The notes under the pieces are model-generated. The model saw nothing but the letters and a program-made list of their open reading frames with translations, was not told where the DNA came from and did not search any database. The position numbers and the translations under genes were made by a program. Below, one piece after another: positions 53,009 through 60,801 of a stretch of DNA of 64,000 bases. Where the stretch lies: positions 1,650,583 through 1,714,582 of the forward strand of contig NZ_CP087880.1 of the NCBI RefSeq assembly GCF_021172065.1, read 5' to 3'. Every line of letters begins with the position of its first letter. Within the stretch, counting starts at the first letter, position 1. This stretch comes from Pseudocitrobacter corydidari. GTDB lineage: Bacteria > Pseudomonadota > Gammaproteobacteria > Enterobacterales > Enterobacteriaceae.

Positions 53009-53455
53009 ATGTTCGATACCACCCTGCTGATCCTCCTTGGTCTGGCGGCGCTCAGCTTCGTCAGTCATAACACCACCGTAGCCGTCTCCATCCTGGTACT
53101 GATTATTGTTCGTGTCACTCCGCTAAATACCTTTTTCCCCTGGATTGAGAAACAGGGGCTGACCATCGGGATTATTATCCTGACCATCGGCGTCATGGCG
53201 CCCATTGCCAGCGGTACCCTGCCTCCTTCCACGCTGCTGCATTCATTCGTTAACTGGAAATCGCTGGTGGCGATAGCGGTTGGCGTCTTTGTCTCGTGGC
53301 TTGGCGGACGCGGCGTCGTGCTGATGGGCAGCCAGCCACAGCTTGTGGCCGGGTTGCTGATTGGCACCGTGCTGGGCGTGGCGCTCTTTCGCGGCGTTCC
53401 GGTGGGCCCGCTGATTGCCGCCGGGCTGGTCTCCATTCTTATTGGGAAGTCGTAA
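53009..53455 (+). CDS. yeaL: DUF441 inner-membrane protein YeaL
   Basis: YeaL is a 148-residue integral membrane protein with about four helices, identical in length to E. coli: [40 protein letters not shown] and [16 protein letters not shown]. The function is unknown. The ATG at 53009 is preceded by CAAGGATTTCCTTT. The 3' end overlaps the convergent nimR end by 17 bp. Confidence 0.93.
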   Translation: MFDTTLLILLGLAALSFVSHNTTVAVSILVLIIVRVTPLNTFFPWIEKQGLTIGIIILTIGVMAPIASGTLPPSTLLHSFVNWKSLVAIAVGVFVSWLGGRGVVLMGSQPQLVAGLLIGTVLGVALFRGVPVGPLIAAGLVSILIGKS

Positions 53456-54227
53456 GGCTCGCCAGATAGCGTCCCGGCGTCTGACCGAGCCCTTTACGGA
53501 ACATGGTGATAAACGCGGTGGTGGAGTCATAACCCAGCGCCAGTGCCACCTGCTGCACCGCTAACCCGCGCACCAGCATTTGCAGCGCCAGAATCAACTG
53601 CAACTGGTGCCGCCAGCGGCGAAAATTGAGCCCGGTCTCTTTAACCACCAGCCGCGCCAGATTGCGTTCACTCATGGCAAAACGGCTGGCCCACTGGCTG
53701 AGCGTCTGCCACTGCGCGGGTTCCGCCTCCATAGTCTCTACCATAAGACGAATCTTCGGATGCGCGGACACCGGCAGCTGTAGCTGTTGCTCGGCCTGCT
53801 GCGGAAGCTCATCGAACAGCACCTGCGTCAGACGCTGGGTTTGCGGCGTCTGACGCGCGTTGCCAGGCCGTTGTGCGAGCGCCAGAATCAGCTCGCGCAC
53901 CAGCGGTGAAATTTTCAGAGAACAGCAGTGATCGGGCATTAACGCCGCCCCGGGCTCGATAAACAGAAAACAGAGCTGCGCCTGCGGCGTCGCCCGATTG
54001 CTGTGCGGCATCCCGCCTGGGATCCACACCGCAAACTGGGGCGGCACCATCCAGCGCGCATTTTCCACCTCACAGGTGATCGCGCCATGCAGCGCCAGAA
54101 TCAATTGCCCTTTACGATGCTGATGCTGCGCAATGTACTGCTCATCGGGCGCGACCTGAACGCTGAATGCCACTGCCGCATCGTGATGACCGTCGGGGTG
54201 ATAACCATCAAGACCAAGACCCAACAT
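53439..54227 (-). CDS. nimR: AraC-family regulator NimR (YeaM)
   Basis: NimR controls the divergent exporter gene nimT. The N-terminal cupin-like domain ([20 protein letters not shown], about 35-54) precedes a C-terminal AraC double helix-turn-helix ([20 protein letters not shown] and [20 protein letters not shown]). It has 262 residues, slightly shorter than E. coli, because the first 10 or so family residues are missing from the only ATG available (54225-54227). The 100-base gap to nimT carries the shared operator. Confidence 0.92.
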   Translation of the reverse strand: MLGLGLDGYHPDGHHDAAVAFSVQVAPDEQYIAQHQHRKGQLILALHGAITCEVENARWMVPPQFAVWIPGGMPHSNRATPQAQLCFLFIEPGAALMPDHCCSLKISPLVRELILALAQRPGNARQTPQTQRLTQVLFDELPQQAEQQLQLPVSAHPKIRLMVETMEAEPAQWQTLSQWASRFAMSERNLARLVVKETGLNFRRWRHQLQLILALQMLVRGLAVQQVALALGYDSTTAFITMFRKGLGQTPGRYLASLTTSQ

Positions 54228-54326
54228 AATTTTGTCCGAATTTAGCGATAATTTGTCATTTTAGCTTGATTTCATCCTGCGCTAAACAGGGTATCGTCTT
54301 GTTCCCATCGTTTTACTGAGAATGCT

Positions 54327-55508
54327 ATGCGTACTGTTTCACCTTCTGCCGCCCGCCATACCTGGCTTTTGATTGCGGGCATCTTACTGATCGCCTCGAC
54401 GCTACGCGTCACCTTTACCGGGGCTGCGCCACTGCTTGACGCTATTCGCGCGGAATACGGCTTAACCACTGCGCAAACCGGTTTGCTGACGACCCTCCCC
54501 CTGCTGGCTTTTGGGCTGGTCTCCCCACTGGCTGCGGGGATCGCGCAGCGCCTCGGCATTGAACGCAGCCTGTTTGTCGCCCTGCTGTTGATTTGCATCG
54601 GGATTGCGGTGCGTTCGTTACCGGCAGTCAGCCTGCTGTTCGTCGGTACGGCGATCATCGGCTGCGGAATTGCGCTGGGTAACGTCCTGCTGCCGGGGTT
54701 AATCAAACGCGATTTTGCAGGCAACGTCGCCCGCATGACCGGCGCGTATTCTGTCACCATGGGTGCCGCCGCCGCGCTGGGCTCCGCCATGGTCGTGCCG
54801 CTGGCCCTGAACGGTTTTGGCTGGCGTGGGGCATTACTGGGGCTGATGGTATTTCCACTGCTGGCATTCCTGCTGTGGTTACCGCAGTGGCGTGCGGCAA
54901 AAACCGCCACGCTGACCACCTCGCGTACCCTGAAAAGTCGGGGGATCTGGCGTTCATCTCTGGCGTGGCAGGTCACACTGTTTCTGGGGATCAACTCGCT
55001 GGTCTATTACGTGGTGATTGGCTGGCTGCCCGCCATTTTGATTGGGCAGGGCTACAGTGAAGCGCAGGCCGGATCGCTACATGGGCTGTTGCAGCTGGCG
55101 ACCGCCGCGCCGGGATTTGTGATTCCGCTCGTCCTGCATCGGCTTAAAGATCAGCGCGGGATCGCCATACTCGTCGCGCTTATGTGTGCCGTGAGCGCGG
55201 CGGGCTACTGGCTCTTCCCGGCGCAGGCAGTTGTCTGGACGCTCATTTTCGGCTTCGGCTCCGGCGCGACGATGATCCTCGGTCTGACCTTTATCGGCCT
55301 GCGCGCCAGCTCGGCACATCAGGCCGCCGCGCTTTCGGGAATGGCGCAGTCTGTGGGTTATTTGCTGGCCGCCTGTGGGCCGCCGCTGATGGGGAAAATC
55401 CACGACGCCAGCGGTGACTGGCATATCCCGCTCTACGCCGTGGCGGTCATTTCACTGGTGATGGCGCTGTTTGGCGCACTCGCCGGACGCGACCGGGAAA
55501 TTCACTAA
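54327..55508 (+). CDS. nimT: 2-nitroimidazole exporter NimT (YeaN)
   Basis: NimT is a CynX-type MFS exporter that confers 2-nitroimidazole resistance. It has 393 residues and 12 predicted helices: LLIAGILLIASTLRVTFTGA and the loop AAGIAQRLGIERSLFVALLL. It is divergent from its regulator nimR, as in E. coli, and its length is identical. The intergenic region has an AT-rich stretch with repeated TAGC and TTTGTC-like motifs for regulator binding, without a clear consensus. Confidence 0.93.
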   Translation: MRTVSPSAARHTWLLIAGILLIASTLRVTFTGAAPLLDAIRAEYGLTTAQTGLLTTLPLLAFGLVSPLAAGIAQRLGIERSLFVALLLICIGIAVRSLPAVSLLFVGTAIIGCGIALGNVLLPGLIKRDFAGNVARMTGAYSVTMGAAAALGSAMVVPLALNGFGWRGALLGLMVFPLLAFLLWLPQWRAAKTATLTTSRTLKSRGIWRSSLAWQVTLFLGINSLVYYVVIGWLPAILIGQGYSEAQAGSLHGLLQLATAAPGFVIPLVLHRLKDQRGIAILVALMCAVSAAGYWLFPAQAVVWTLIFGFGSGATMILGLTFIGLRASSAHQAAALSGMAQSVGYLLAACGPPLMGKIHDASGDWHIPLYAVAVISLVMALFGALAGRDREIH

Positions 55509-55512
55509 GCGA

Positions 55513-56220
55513 TTAATTGGCCGCTGCGTACAGGAAAGCCTGTACCAGCGGCGCAGGACGCCCTTCCAGCGCATTGCGCTCATGCTGGAAAAGCGTCGCC
55601 ACAAAGAACGGATGCGTCACCAGTTCAACAGCGCGAATCTCCCCTTCTTCATCCCAGCCGGTCACCCGCAGCGGCTGGTCCTGTAACGCCGCCGCAAATT
55701 CCGCAGAGACCCCGTAGTTACAGTGGTAGCCCTCTGTAATTTCATCACGGCCGTACGCGCGAGCAATCAAGGTGTTCGAACGCAGTTCGATGGTGTCCTT
55801 TTTTTCCACCAGCGAGCAGCTCAGTGGCGCAATCACCATCCGGCCTTCGCTGTCAGTTTCGGCGTGAGCGGCATCGTCCCACCCCATGACATTACGCGCA
55901 TATTCAATCATCGCATGCTGGAAACCACCGCAGGTGCCCAGGAATGGCAGGCTGTTTTCGCGCGCGTAGCGAATCGCCAAAAACGCGCCCTCGCTGTTCT
56001 TATACGGGCTGGCCGGGACCACCCAGATGGCGTCAAATTCAGCTAAATCATCGGTACTGTGAATATCTGAAGTCGCGATCCAATGGTAGTCCACGAGTAT
56101 GTCCAGCACCGCCGCCGCGTCATCAATCGCCAGCGGAATCGCCTGATGGGCTGTCACGTCTGGGTTGTAGTCGCCAACCAGGGCGATGCGAAGGGAGTTT
56201 TTGACAGCAGGGTTTTCCAT
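55513..56220 (-). CDS. CTP-synthase-like class I glutamine amidotransferase protein
   Basis: This 235-residue protein looks like a stand-alone glutamine amidotransferase domain related to the C-terminal domain of CTP synthase. It shows RIALVGDYNPDVTAHQAIPL, the nucleophile elbow FLGTCGGFQHAMIEYARNVM (Cys about 98), and a late His in VELVTHPFFVATLFQHERNA. The synthase half is absent, so it is not CTP synthase. The function is unknown to me. It is convergent with nimT (4-base gap) and divergent from yeaO. Confidence 0.78.
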   Translation of the reverse strand: MENPAVKNSLRIALVGDYNPDVTAHQAIPLAIDDAAAVLDILVDYHWIATSDIHSTDDLAEFDAIWVVPASPYKNSEGAFLAIRYARENSLPFLGTCGGFQHAMIEYARNVMGWDDAAHAETDSEGRMVIAPLSCSLVEKKDTIELRSNTLIARAYGRDEITEGYHCNYGVSAEFAAALQDQPLRVTGWDEEGEIRAVELVTHPFFVATLFQHERNALEGRPAPLVQAFLYAAAN

Positions 56221-56359
56221 GAGTGGTCCTTATACGTAACAATTTTTCGAACAACATTATGCGTGTCATCCTGGTGGAGTCGCCCTTGAATAGCAATACC
56301 CGGGAGGGGGTGGTATTGTGGAAAGTCTATCATCTGGATGAGCGTAAAGGAGGCAGGAG

Positions 56360-56704
56360 ATGATCCAGTGTAAACGCGTTTATGACGCAGCAACACCCGA
56401 GGATGGTTATCGCGTGCTCGTTGACCGACTGTGGCCGCGCGGTATCAAAAAGGAAAACCTTGTCTACGATGACTGGTGTAAAGATCTCACGCCGTCTGCC
56501 GAACTGCGTAAGGCGTATCATGGCGAAGTGATTGATTTTGCGACCTTCTGCCAGCACTACCGCGATGAACTAAACCAGCATCGCGAGGAAGGCGTTCGCC
56601 TGCAGGGCATCGCCAATACGCAGGGCCTTACGCTACTTTATGCCGCAACCAACACTACGCAAAACCATGCGCGAGTGTTAGCCGACTGGTTGAGCAAACT
56701 GTAA
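56360..56704 (+). CDS. yeaO: DUF488 protein YeaO
   Basis: YeaO is a cytosolic protein of 114 residues (115 in E. coli) of the DUF488 family, unknown in biochemical role. The family motif is VLVDRLWPRGIKKENL (about residues 21-36), and LTLLYAATNTTQNHARVLAD lies near the end. The ATG at 56360 follows AGGAGGCAGGAGA, a very strong site. A hairpin follows the stop, shared with the convergent gene. Confidence 0.92.
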   Translation: MIQCKRVYDAATPEDGYRVLVDRLWPRGIKKENLVYDDWCKDLTPSAELRKAYHGEVIDFATFCQHYRDELNQHREEGVRLQGIANTQGLTLLYAATNTTQNHARVLADWLSKL

Positions 56705-56712
56705 GACTCTTC

Positions 56713-56737
56713 AATGCTACGCCCGGCGGCGTAGCAT
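56713..56737. terminator. Bidirectional hairpin between yeaO and the 101-residue gene
   Basis: AATGCTACGCC and GGCGTAGCATT pair across a three-base loop. It follows yeaO by nine bases and the convergent gene by none. Confidence 0.65.
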
Positions 56738-57042
56738 TACGCAAGACTGAGCGCTTTTTCCTCTTCGGGCAACGCATCCGGCGTCAGTGGCAATAGATAC
56801 TCGCTGCGCACAAACGCGAATCCGTGTTGTCCATCTGCCGCCCGCACATCACCGGTGACCAGCCATAAGGCGCGCGGCGATTGCGCAGGGATTTGCGTCA
56901 TCACGCCATTCACCGGATTTAAAATACGTTCTCCCGGCGCACAAAGCGCAAACAGCTCAACGGCTTTACCAATATTCGCGCGACCTGCTGTGGTGCGCGC
57001 GGCAATAATCAGGGCGGTACTGCCCGGTTTATGCAAAAACAT
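56737..57042 (-). CDS. Uncharacterised 101-residue cytosolic protein
   Basis: I do not recognise this protein. The frame is well supported: an AAAGAGAG site lies before the ATG at 57040-57042, and the codon use matches the neighbours. It has no signal peptide or membrane helix. Its text, for example STALIIAARTTAGRANIGKA and SPRALWLVTGDVRAADGQHG, suggests a compact beta-rich domain. It sits between yeaO and yoaF, a place that is empty in E. coli as I recall. It could be a clade-specific gene of Enterobacteriaceae. Confidence 0.6.
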   Translation of the reverse strand: MFLHKPGSTALIIAARTTAGRANIGKAVELFALCAPGERILNPVNGVMTQIPAQSPRALWLVTGDVRAADGQHGFAFVRSEYLLPLTPDALPEEEKALSLA

Positions 57043-57113
57043 GCTCTCTTTCTACTCGCGTTCTTTGGTTAAGAATTATCCTAAGCGGAGTTTACTCAAG
57101 AGCCGCGATGTTG

Positions 57114-57362
57114 TCACTGTTTCTGCGGATGATCCCGGCGCCAGAGCGTCCATTCATCCACACGCTCGCCGCCCGGCAACTGGCAGAGATTGCTCTCCCC
57201 CTGAGCACTCTTCTGTGCAATCAGTTTGCCGCCCTTTTCCACGCAGTACACCGACGCCGGGTTAGCCATCCCCACCTGCTTTGGCGGCGGTGGCGCATCG
57301 GGTTGTTGTTGTGCGCACCCAGCAAGAAGTAATGCGGCACCGATCAGATACTGTTTTGACAT
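57114..57362 (-). CDS. yoaF: DUF333 lipoprotein YoaF
   Basis: YoaF is a small lipoprotein of 82 residues. The signal peptide MSKQYLIGAALLLAGCAQQ carries a lipobox (LLAGC, Cys16), and the DUF333 domain is NPASVYCVEKGGKLIAQKSA ending LCQLPGGERVDEW. The ATG at 57360-57362 starts the signal peptide and has an AAAAGGAAAAAGC site; the 13 codons upstream are dropped. It lies upstream of dgcP, as in E. coli, although an AT-rich insertion now separates them. Confidence 0.92.
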   Translation of the reverse strand: MSKQYLIGAALLLAGCAQQQPDAPPPPKQVGMANPASVYCVEKGGKLIAQKSAQGESNLCQLPGGERVDEWTLWRRDHPQKQ

Positions 57363-57439
57363 GCTTTTTCCTTTTAGATGAGGTTTCACTTTAAACTCCA
57401 TGATTTCTCCATTTTAACTGCACTTTTGCCGAATAAAGT

Positions 57440-57525
57440 ACACCTCGTTCTCGAACTGACCAGAGAACAGATCATTCCATAATCAATGAGTTTTTGCCCC
57501 ATCGCCCCCGATGGGGCTTTTTTTT
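57440..57525 (+). ncRNA. Possible small RNA ending in an orphan terminator
   Basis: GCCCCATCG, CCCC and CGATGGGGC (57496-57517) followed by eight or nine T residues form an excellent plus-strand terminator. No plus-strand gene precedes it; the neighbours are on the minus strand. The preceding 60 bases (TCGAACTGACC...CAATGAG) have no start codon with a ribosome site. This is the usual appearance of a small regulatory RNA. The transcript start is not defined; no convincing -35/-10 was found. Confidence 0.4.
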
Positions 57526-57848
57526 GGATCTAACAATATGAAGTAGAAGGATTTATTTCAGGCCATGTCCACTCATTGCCCCCATTGAAAGAAAAGCTCC
57601 GCAATGCAGGATATTGATGATGAGTGTTAGATCTACATTGCCTGTCACCCTGCTGACAATGGATACAATCCTGACGACATTCATCACACAAACTCGCCAC
57701 TGCTGCATCGACTCAATCGAGGCAAAGCCGAGTAACAATTAATAACCTCAGAATAACTCATACTACTTTCGTATTTTTCCTTAATTAATTGAAATATTAT
57801 CACAAGTAACTACATTTAAAATAATAACGTTATGCCATGGGGAATAAC

Positions 57849-58523
57849 ATGTGTATTTTAATAAAGCATCTCACATGTAATTTTCTATTAATACTGATTC
57901 TTTCAATTTTGGCTGGATGCTCAAGCTTTAAAGGTGGACGACTTGGCTTTCCCTATAATAATAAAGCCAGCATGGAGACTATAACTAAAGCGTTAGGCGA
58001 CAAAGTCATACAGTCTCAGAGTAATTTATTTAGCCCTACAGCCAGAAATGAGTTTATAACTGCCCAGATAATGCTTATCGACATTGATTATATAAAGTTT
58101 ATTTCTGAAATAGCACCAGAGCAAGCGAACATGCATACTGTAACGGATATACTTTCATTATCCACCGGGCTAGCTGCAACAACATTCACACCAGTAATGA
58201 CGAAGACTATTTTATCTGCAATCACAACGGCACTTGTCGGCTATAGAAGCGCTATTGATAACAATATATATTACAATCAGACAATAAACTCACTGATATC
58301 AACAATGAACGCTGAAAGAAATAGAATCCTATCAGAGATACTGAAAAACATGGCTGAGGACAACATATCAAAATATAGCTTTGTTGCTGCAAACCATGAC
58401 ATTCAGAATTACAGGGCTGCCGGATTAATATCCACAGCAGCAGGTATAATGGCTAAAGAGGCGAAAGAAAAGGAAACTGCCTCAGCGTCTCTTATGCAGA
58501 ATACCATCGCCAACCTCAAGTAA
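57849..58523 (+). CDS. Lipoprotein of unknown function, AT-rich
   Basis: The signal peptide FLLILILSILAGCSSF has a lipobox (LAGC, Cys about 23). The mature 200 residues are mostly helical with many Asn, Ile and Ser residues, for example IDIDYIKFISEIAPEQANMH and TTALVGYRSAIDNNIYYNQT. I prefer the ATG at 57849 because a GGGGA lies before it; an ATG four codons upstream is open. The AT-rich composition, unlike the flanking genes, suggests acquisition by transfer. No family is recognised. A role in the envelope is inferred only from the lipoprotein signal. Confidence 0.7.
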   Translation: MCILIKHLTCNFLLILILSILAGCSSFKGGRLGFPYNNKASMETITKALGDKVIQSQSNLFSPTARNEFITAQIMLIDIDYIKFISEIAPEQANMHTVTDILSLSTGLAATTFTPVMTKTILSAITTALVGYRSAIDNNIYYNQTINSLISTMNAERNRILSEILKNMAEDNISKYSFVAANHDIQNYRAAGLISTAAGIMAKEAKEKETASASLMQNTIANLK

Positions 58524-58884
58524 TTAGCTTATTTTATGTGAAGTGTACTCATAAACGTCATTAAATAACACATGGGAAGCACATATTGTTTTCCAGCTAT
58601 ATTTATAAAATAGATCATCAGGCATGATGTTCTGGAGGAAACGAAGCAAAAAAAAACATGGGACATCTTAATCTGATTCACAAATTTCAGCGCAATAGCA
58701 TTAGTTTAGCATACAGCCTGGATAAAAAGTGAGTTCGGGAATATTGGCTCATATAGCACTGCGTCCTCAACCCAGGATGATCATCATCAAGTCGCCATCA
58801 CTATAATTTTTTTATCATGTCAGGCTATTCTTAATAACTTGTACCCAGTGACATTGGCGTACTTTAAAGCATCAATGTCTGAAC
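58524..58884. other. AT-rich non-coding gap
   Basis: No gene, terminator or repeat is supported in this stretch. It contains several stop codons in all frames and AT-rich runs that could hold a promoter for the next gene, for example TTTTTTTATCATG near 58806. Confidence 0.5.
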
Positions 58885-59304
58885 ATGAAGAAGGTTAACC
58901 CGTTGAAATTTCGTATTCTGTGTATCGTTTTTTGCTCCACCATTCCTTCGGCGTATGCTGAGTACAATCTAGCCCCTGTGCGTACTCAAGCGATGTGTGC
59001 AAGTGTCCAGAATCGCTTAGGGAGTGATGGTGATCCCAAACGGTTTGATATTATTGCAAAAAATAATGTCACGGCTTACATCAAATATCGTAGTTCGCAT
59101 GATTATGACGGCTACAAATTCACTCCCGAAACACTCGCTGAGGACTATGCATACTTTTTCCAGGAGTCAACACAGGAGCATACTGCAGAGATGCAACAAG
59201 AAGTTAAAAACAGTAATCTTGATGAAAACTATGCATGGGTTGCGGTGCTAAAGCAACAATGGGATAGCTTAAATTGTAATCAGCTTATTGATTTCAAAGG
59301 ATAA
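58885..59304 (+). CDS. Exported protein of unknown function, AT-rich
   Basis: This 139-residue protein has an N-terminal signal peptide (KFRILCIVFCSTIPSAYAEY). The mature part has cysteines at MCASVQ and LNCNQL that could pair, and is rich in acidic and Gln residues (FQESTQEHTAEMQQEVKNSN). Start choice is uncertain. The ATG at 58885 has no ribosome site, whereas a TTG at 58903 has AGAAGG eight bases upstream. It lies between the AT-rich lipoprotein and dgcP. No family is recognised; the composition suggests it arrived with the lipoprotein gene. Confidence 0.6.
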   Translation: MKKVNPLKFRILCIVFCSTIPSAYAEYNLAPVRTQAMCASVQNRLGSDGDPKRFDIIAKNNVTAYIKYRSSHDYDGYKFTPETLAEDYAYFFQESTQEHTAEMQQEVKNSNLDENYAWVAVLKQQWDSLNCNQLIDFKG

Positions 59305-59545
59305 ACAACTAGATTCATTCTCACTTCGTCAACAGGCGTGGAATTTATAGCGGCCACTGATATGGGTGGATGTAGCTCTAATCAAGGGGCGGTATCGCCA
59401 CCCAGCGGACCTTTTTTGTCCTAAAGCCTTATTTTCCTTCGCCAGAATGTATAAAATTTGATATATCCAGGCTGTATTCTTACTGAGCAGCCAGAAAATT
59501 CTTACCAACGTACGGCGTATTCCCCACTGTACGGGAGCTTTTTTC

Positions 59546-60562
59546 ATGTCCGACAACATTCTTGCCCGGGTAACGCATACCCTTGCCACGGAACAATCTT
59601 TGGAGTTTCTGGTTCGCCAGTTACTCGAAATGCTTGAGCTGGTCACCAACATGGAGTCAACGTATCTGACCAAAATCGATACGGAAGCCCAGCTGCAACA
59701 TATTGTTTATGCGCGCAACAGCGGGGATATGACCATCCCGGAAAACGCCTCCGTTCCCTGGGAAGAGTCGTTATGCAAACGGGCAATGGATGAAAATTTT
59801 TTCTTCTGTAATGACGTCGACGTCCACTGGGCGGATTGCGAACGTGCGCGCGAGCTTGGCATCACCACGTTTCTCAGCACGCCGGTGCATCTGGCCGATG
59901 GCTCGCTGTATGGAACGCTGTGCGCCTCCAGTAAGCAGACCATGCCTTTTAGCCTGAACGGTCAGCAGGTGCTACAGCTGTTCGCCAGTATTATTGCGCG
60001 CTACATTGAGAAAGAGTCGCTGGTGAATCAACTGCGCGCAGCGAATGCGGCGCTGATATACCATTCCTACACCGATGCATTAACAGGATTACCTAATCGC
60101 CGGGCGATATTTGAAAACCTGGAGACCATGTTCTCTCATGCCCGGAAAGTGGGCTGTCATATTACGCTTGCCTATATCGACCTTGATGGCTTTAAGGCCA
60201 TCAATGACCACTACGGCCATCACTGGGGCGATCGGTTCTTACAGCAGGTTGGGCAACGCTTGCTGGCCTTTAAAACGGAAGACGGCCTGGTCGGGCGTTT
60301 GGGTGGCGATGAATTTCTGGCTGCGGTACTCTGTGCCTCAAAAGGTGAACAGACACAGTTTGTCAGTACGCTGCGTCAACAGCTCAGCGGTGATTATACG
60401 TTAGCAGAAACAACCCTCCACTATCCCGGAACCAGTATTGGCGTGATTGACATTGATCCCCACAGCACAGACATTGAAAGCGCCCTGCGCGCCGCCGACA
60501 GTGCGATGTACCTGGATAAACAGATGCGCCGTCAGATGCATTCCCCCTGGCATATCGGTTAA
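59546..60562 (+). CDS. dgcP: Diguanylate cyclase DgcP (YeaP), GAF-GGDEF
   Basis: DgcP makes cyclic di-GMP in the cytosol. A GAF domain (about residues 17-155, with MESTYLTKIDTEAQLQHIVY) precedes the GGDEF domain (about 175-335). The active loop is GLVGRLGGDEFLAAVL, and YIDLDGFKAINDHYGHHWGD is the nucleotide-binding helix region. It has 338 residues against 341 in E. coli. It precedes the two microprotein genes yoaK and yoaJ by 45 bases, in the E. coli order. Confidence 0.94.
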   Translation: MSDNILARVTHTLATEQSLEFLVRQLLEMLELVTNMESTYLTKIDTEAQLQHIVYARNSGDMTIPENASVPWEESLCKRAMDENFFFCNDVDVHWADCERARELGITTFLSTPVHLADGSLYGTLCASSKQTMPFSLNGQQVLQLFASIIARYIEKESLVNQLRAANAALIYHSYTDALTGLPNRRAIFENLETMFSHARKVGCHITLAYIDLDGFKAINDHYGHHWGDRFLQQVGQRLLAFKTEDGLVGRLGGDEFLAAVLCASKGEQTQFVSTLRQQLSGDYTLAETTLHYPGTSIGVIDIDPHSTDIESALRAADSAMYLDKQMRRQMHSPWHIG

Positions 60563-60607
60563 GATTCACCCTACACAACATGAATAAATAACATTCAGGA
60601 TAAAATA

Positions 60608-60712
60608 ATGAGGCTAGGTATCGCTTTTCCCATCGTCATCTTTATTGTGGCGGTCATTTTTCTGAGCTGGTTCTTTATCGGCGGCTATGCGCTACCGGAA
60701 GGTGCAAAATGA
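60608..60712 (+). CDS. yoaK: Small membrane protein YoaK
   Basis: This is a 34-residue single-helix protein starting MRLGIAFPIVIFIVAVIF and ending GGYALPEGAK, too short for ordinary gene callers. It matches the E. coli YoaK microprotein (as remembered: MRIGIIFPVVIFITAVVFLA). The helix covers residues 5-26. Its TGA stop overlaps the yoaJ ATG (ATGA), so the two are translationally coupled. A CAGGATAAAATA site precedes it. Confidence 0.85.
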   Translation: MRLGIAFPIVIFIVAVIFLSWFFIGGYALPEGAK

Positions 60713-60783
60713 GAAAAACAACCATCATTATGTTGATTGTGGCGGTTGTAGCCGTCGCCGGGACACAACTAGGCTGGTGGTAA
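60709..60783 (+). CDS. yoaJ: Small membrane protein YoaJ
   Basis: This is a 24-residue hydrophobic peptide (MRKTTIIMLIVAVVAVAGTQ then LGWW), one of the shortest known enterobacterial proteins. It matches E. coli YoaJ in length and in the C-terminal LGWW. The charged N-terminus and single helix suggest inner-membrane insertion. It starts on the last bases of yoaK (ATGA). Confidence 0.85.
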   Translation: MRKTTIIMLIVAVVAVAGTQLGWW

Positions 60784-60801
60784 ACCTGCACAAAGGCCGG
60801 T

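Noticed and set aside
57553..57738. Minus-strand frame of 61 codons beginning with TTG and a GAGG upstream
   Set aside because: It has a possible ribosome site, but uses a TTG start, has no recognisable domain and lies in an AT-rich insertion. Support is too weak to call a gene.
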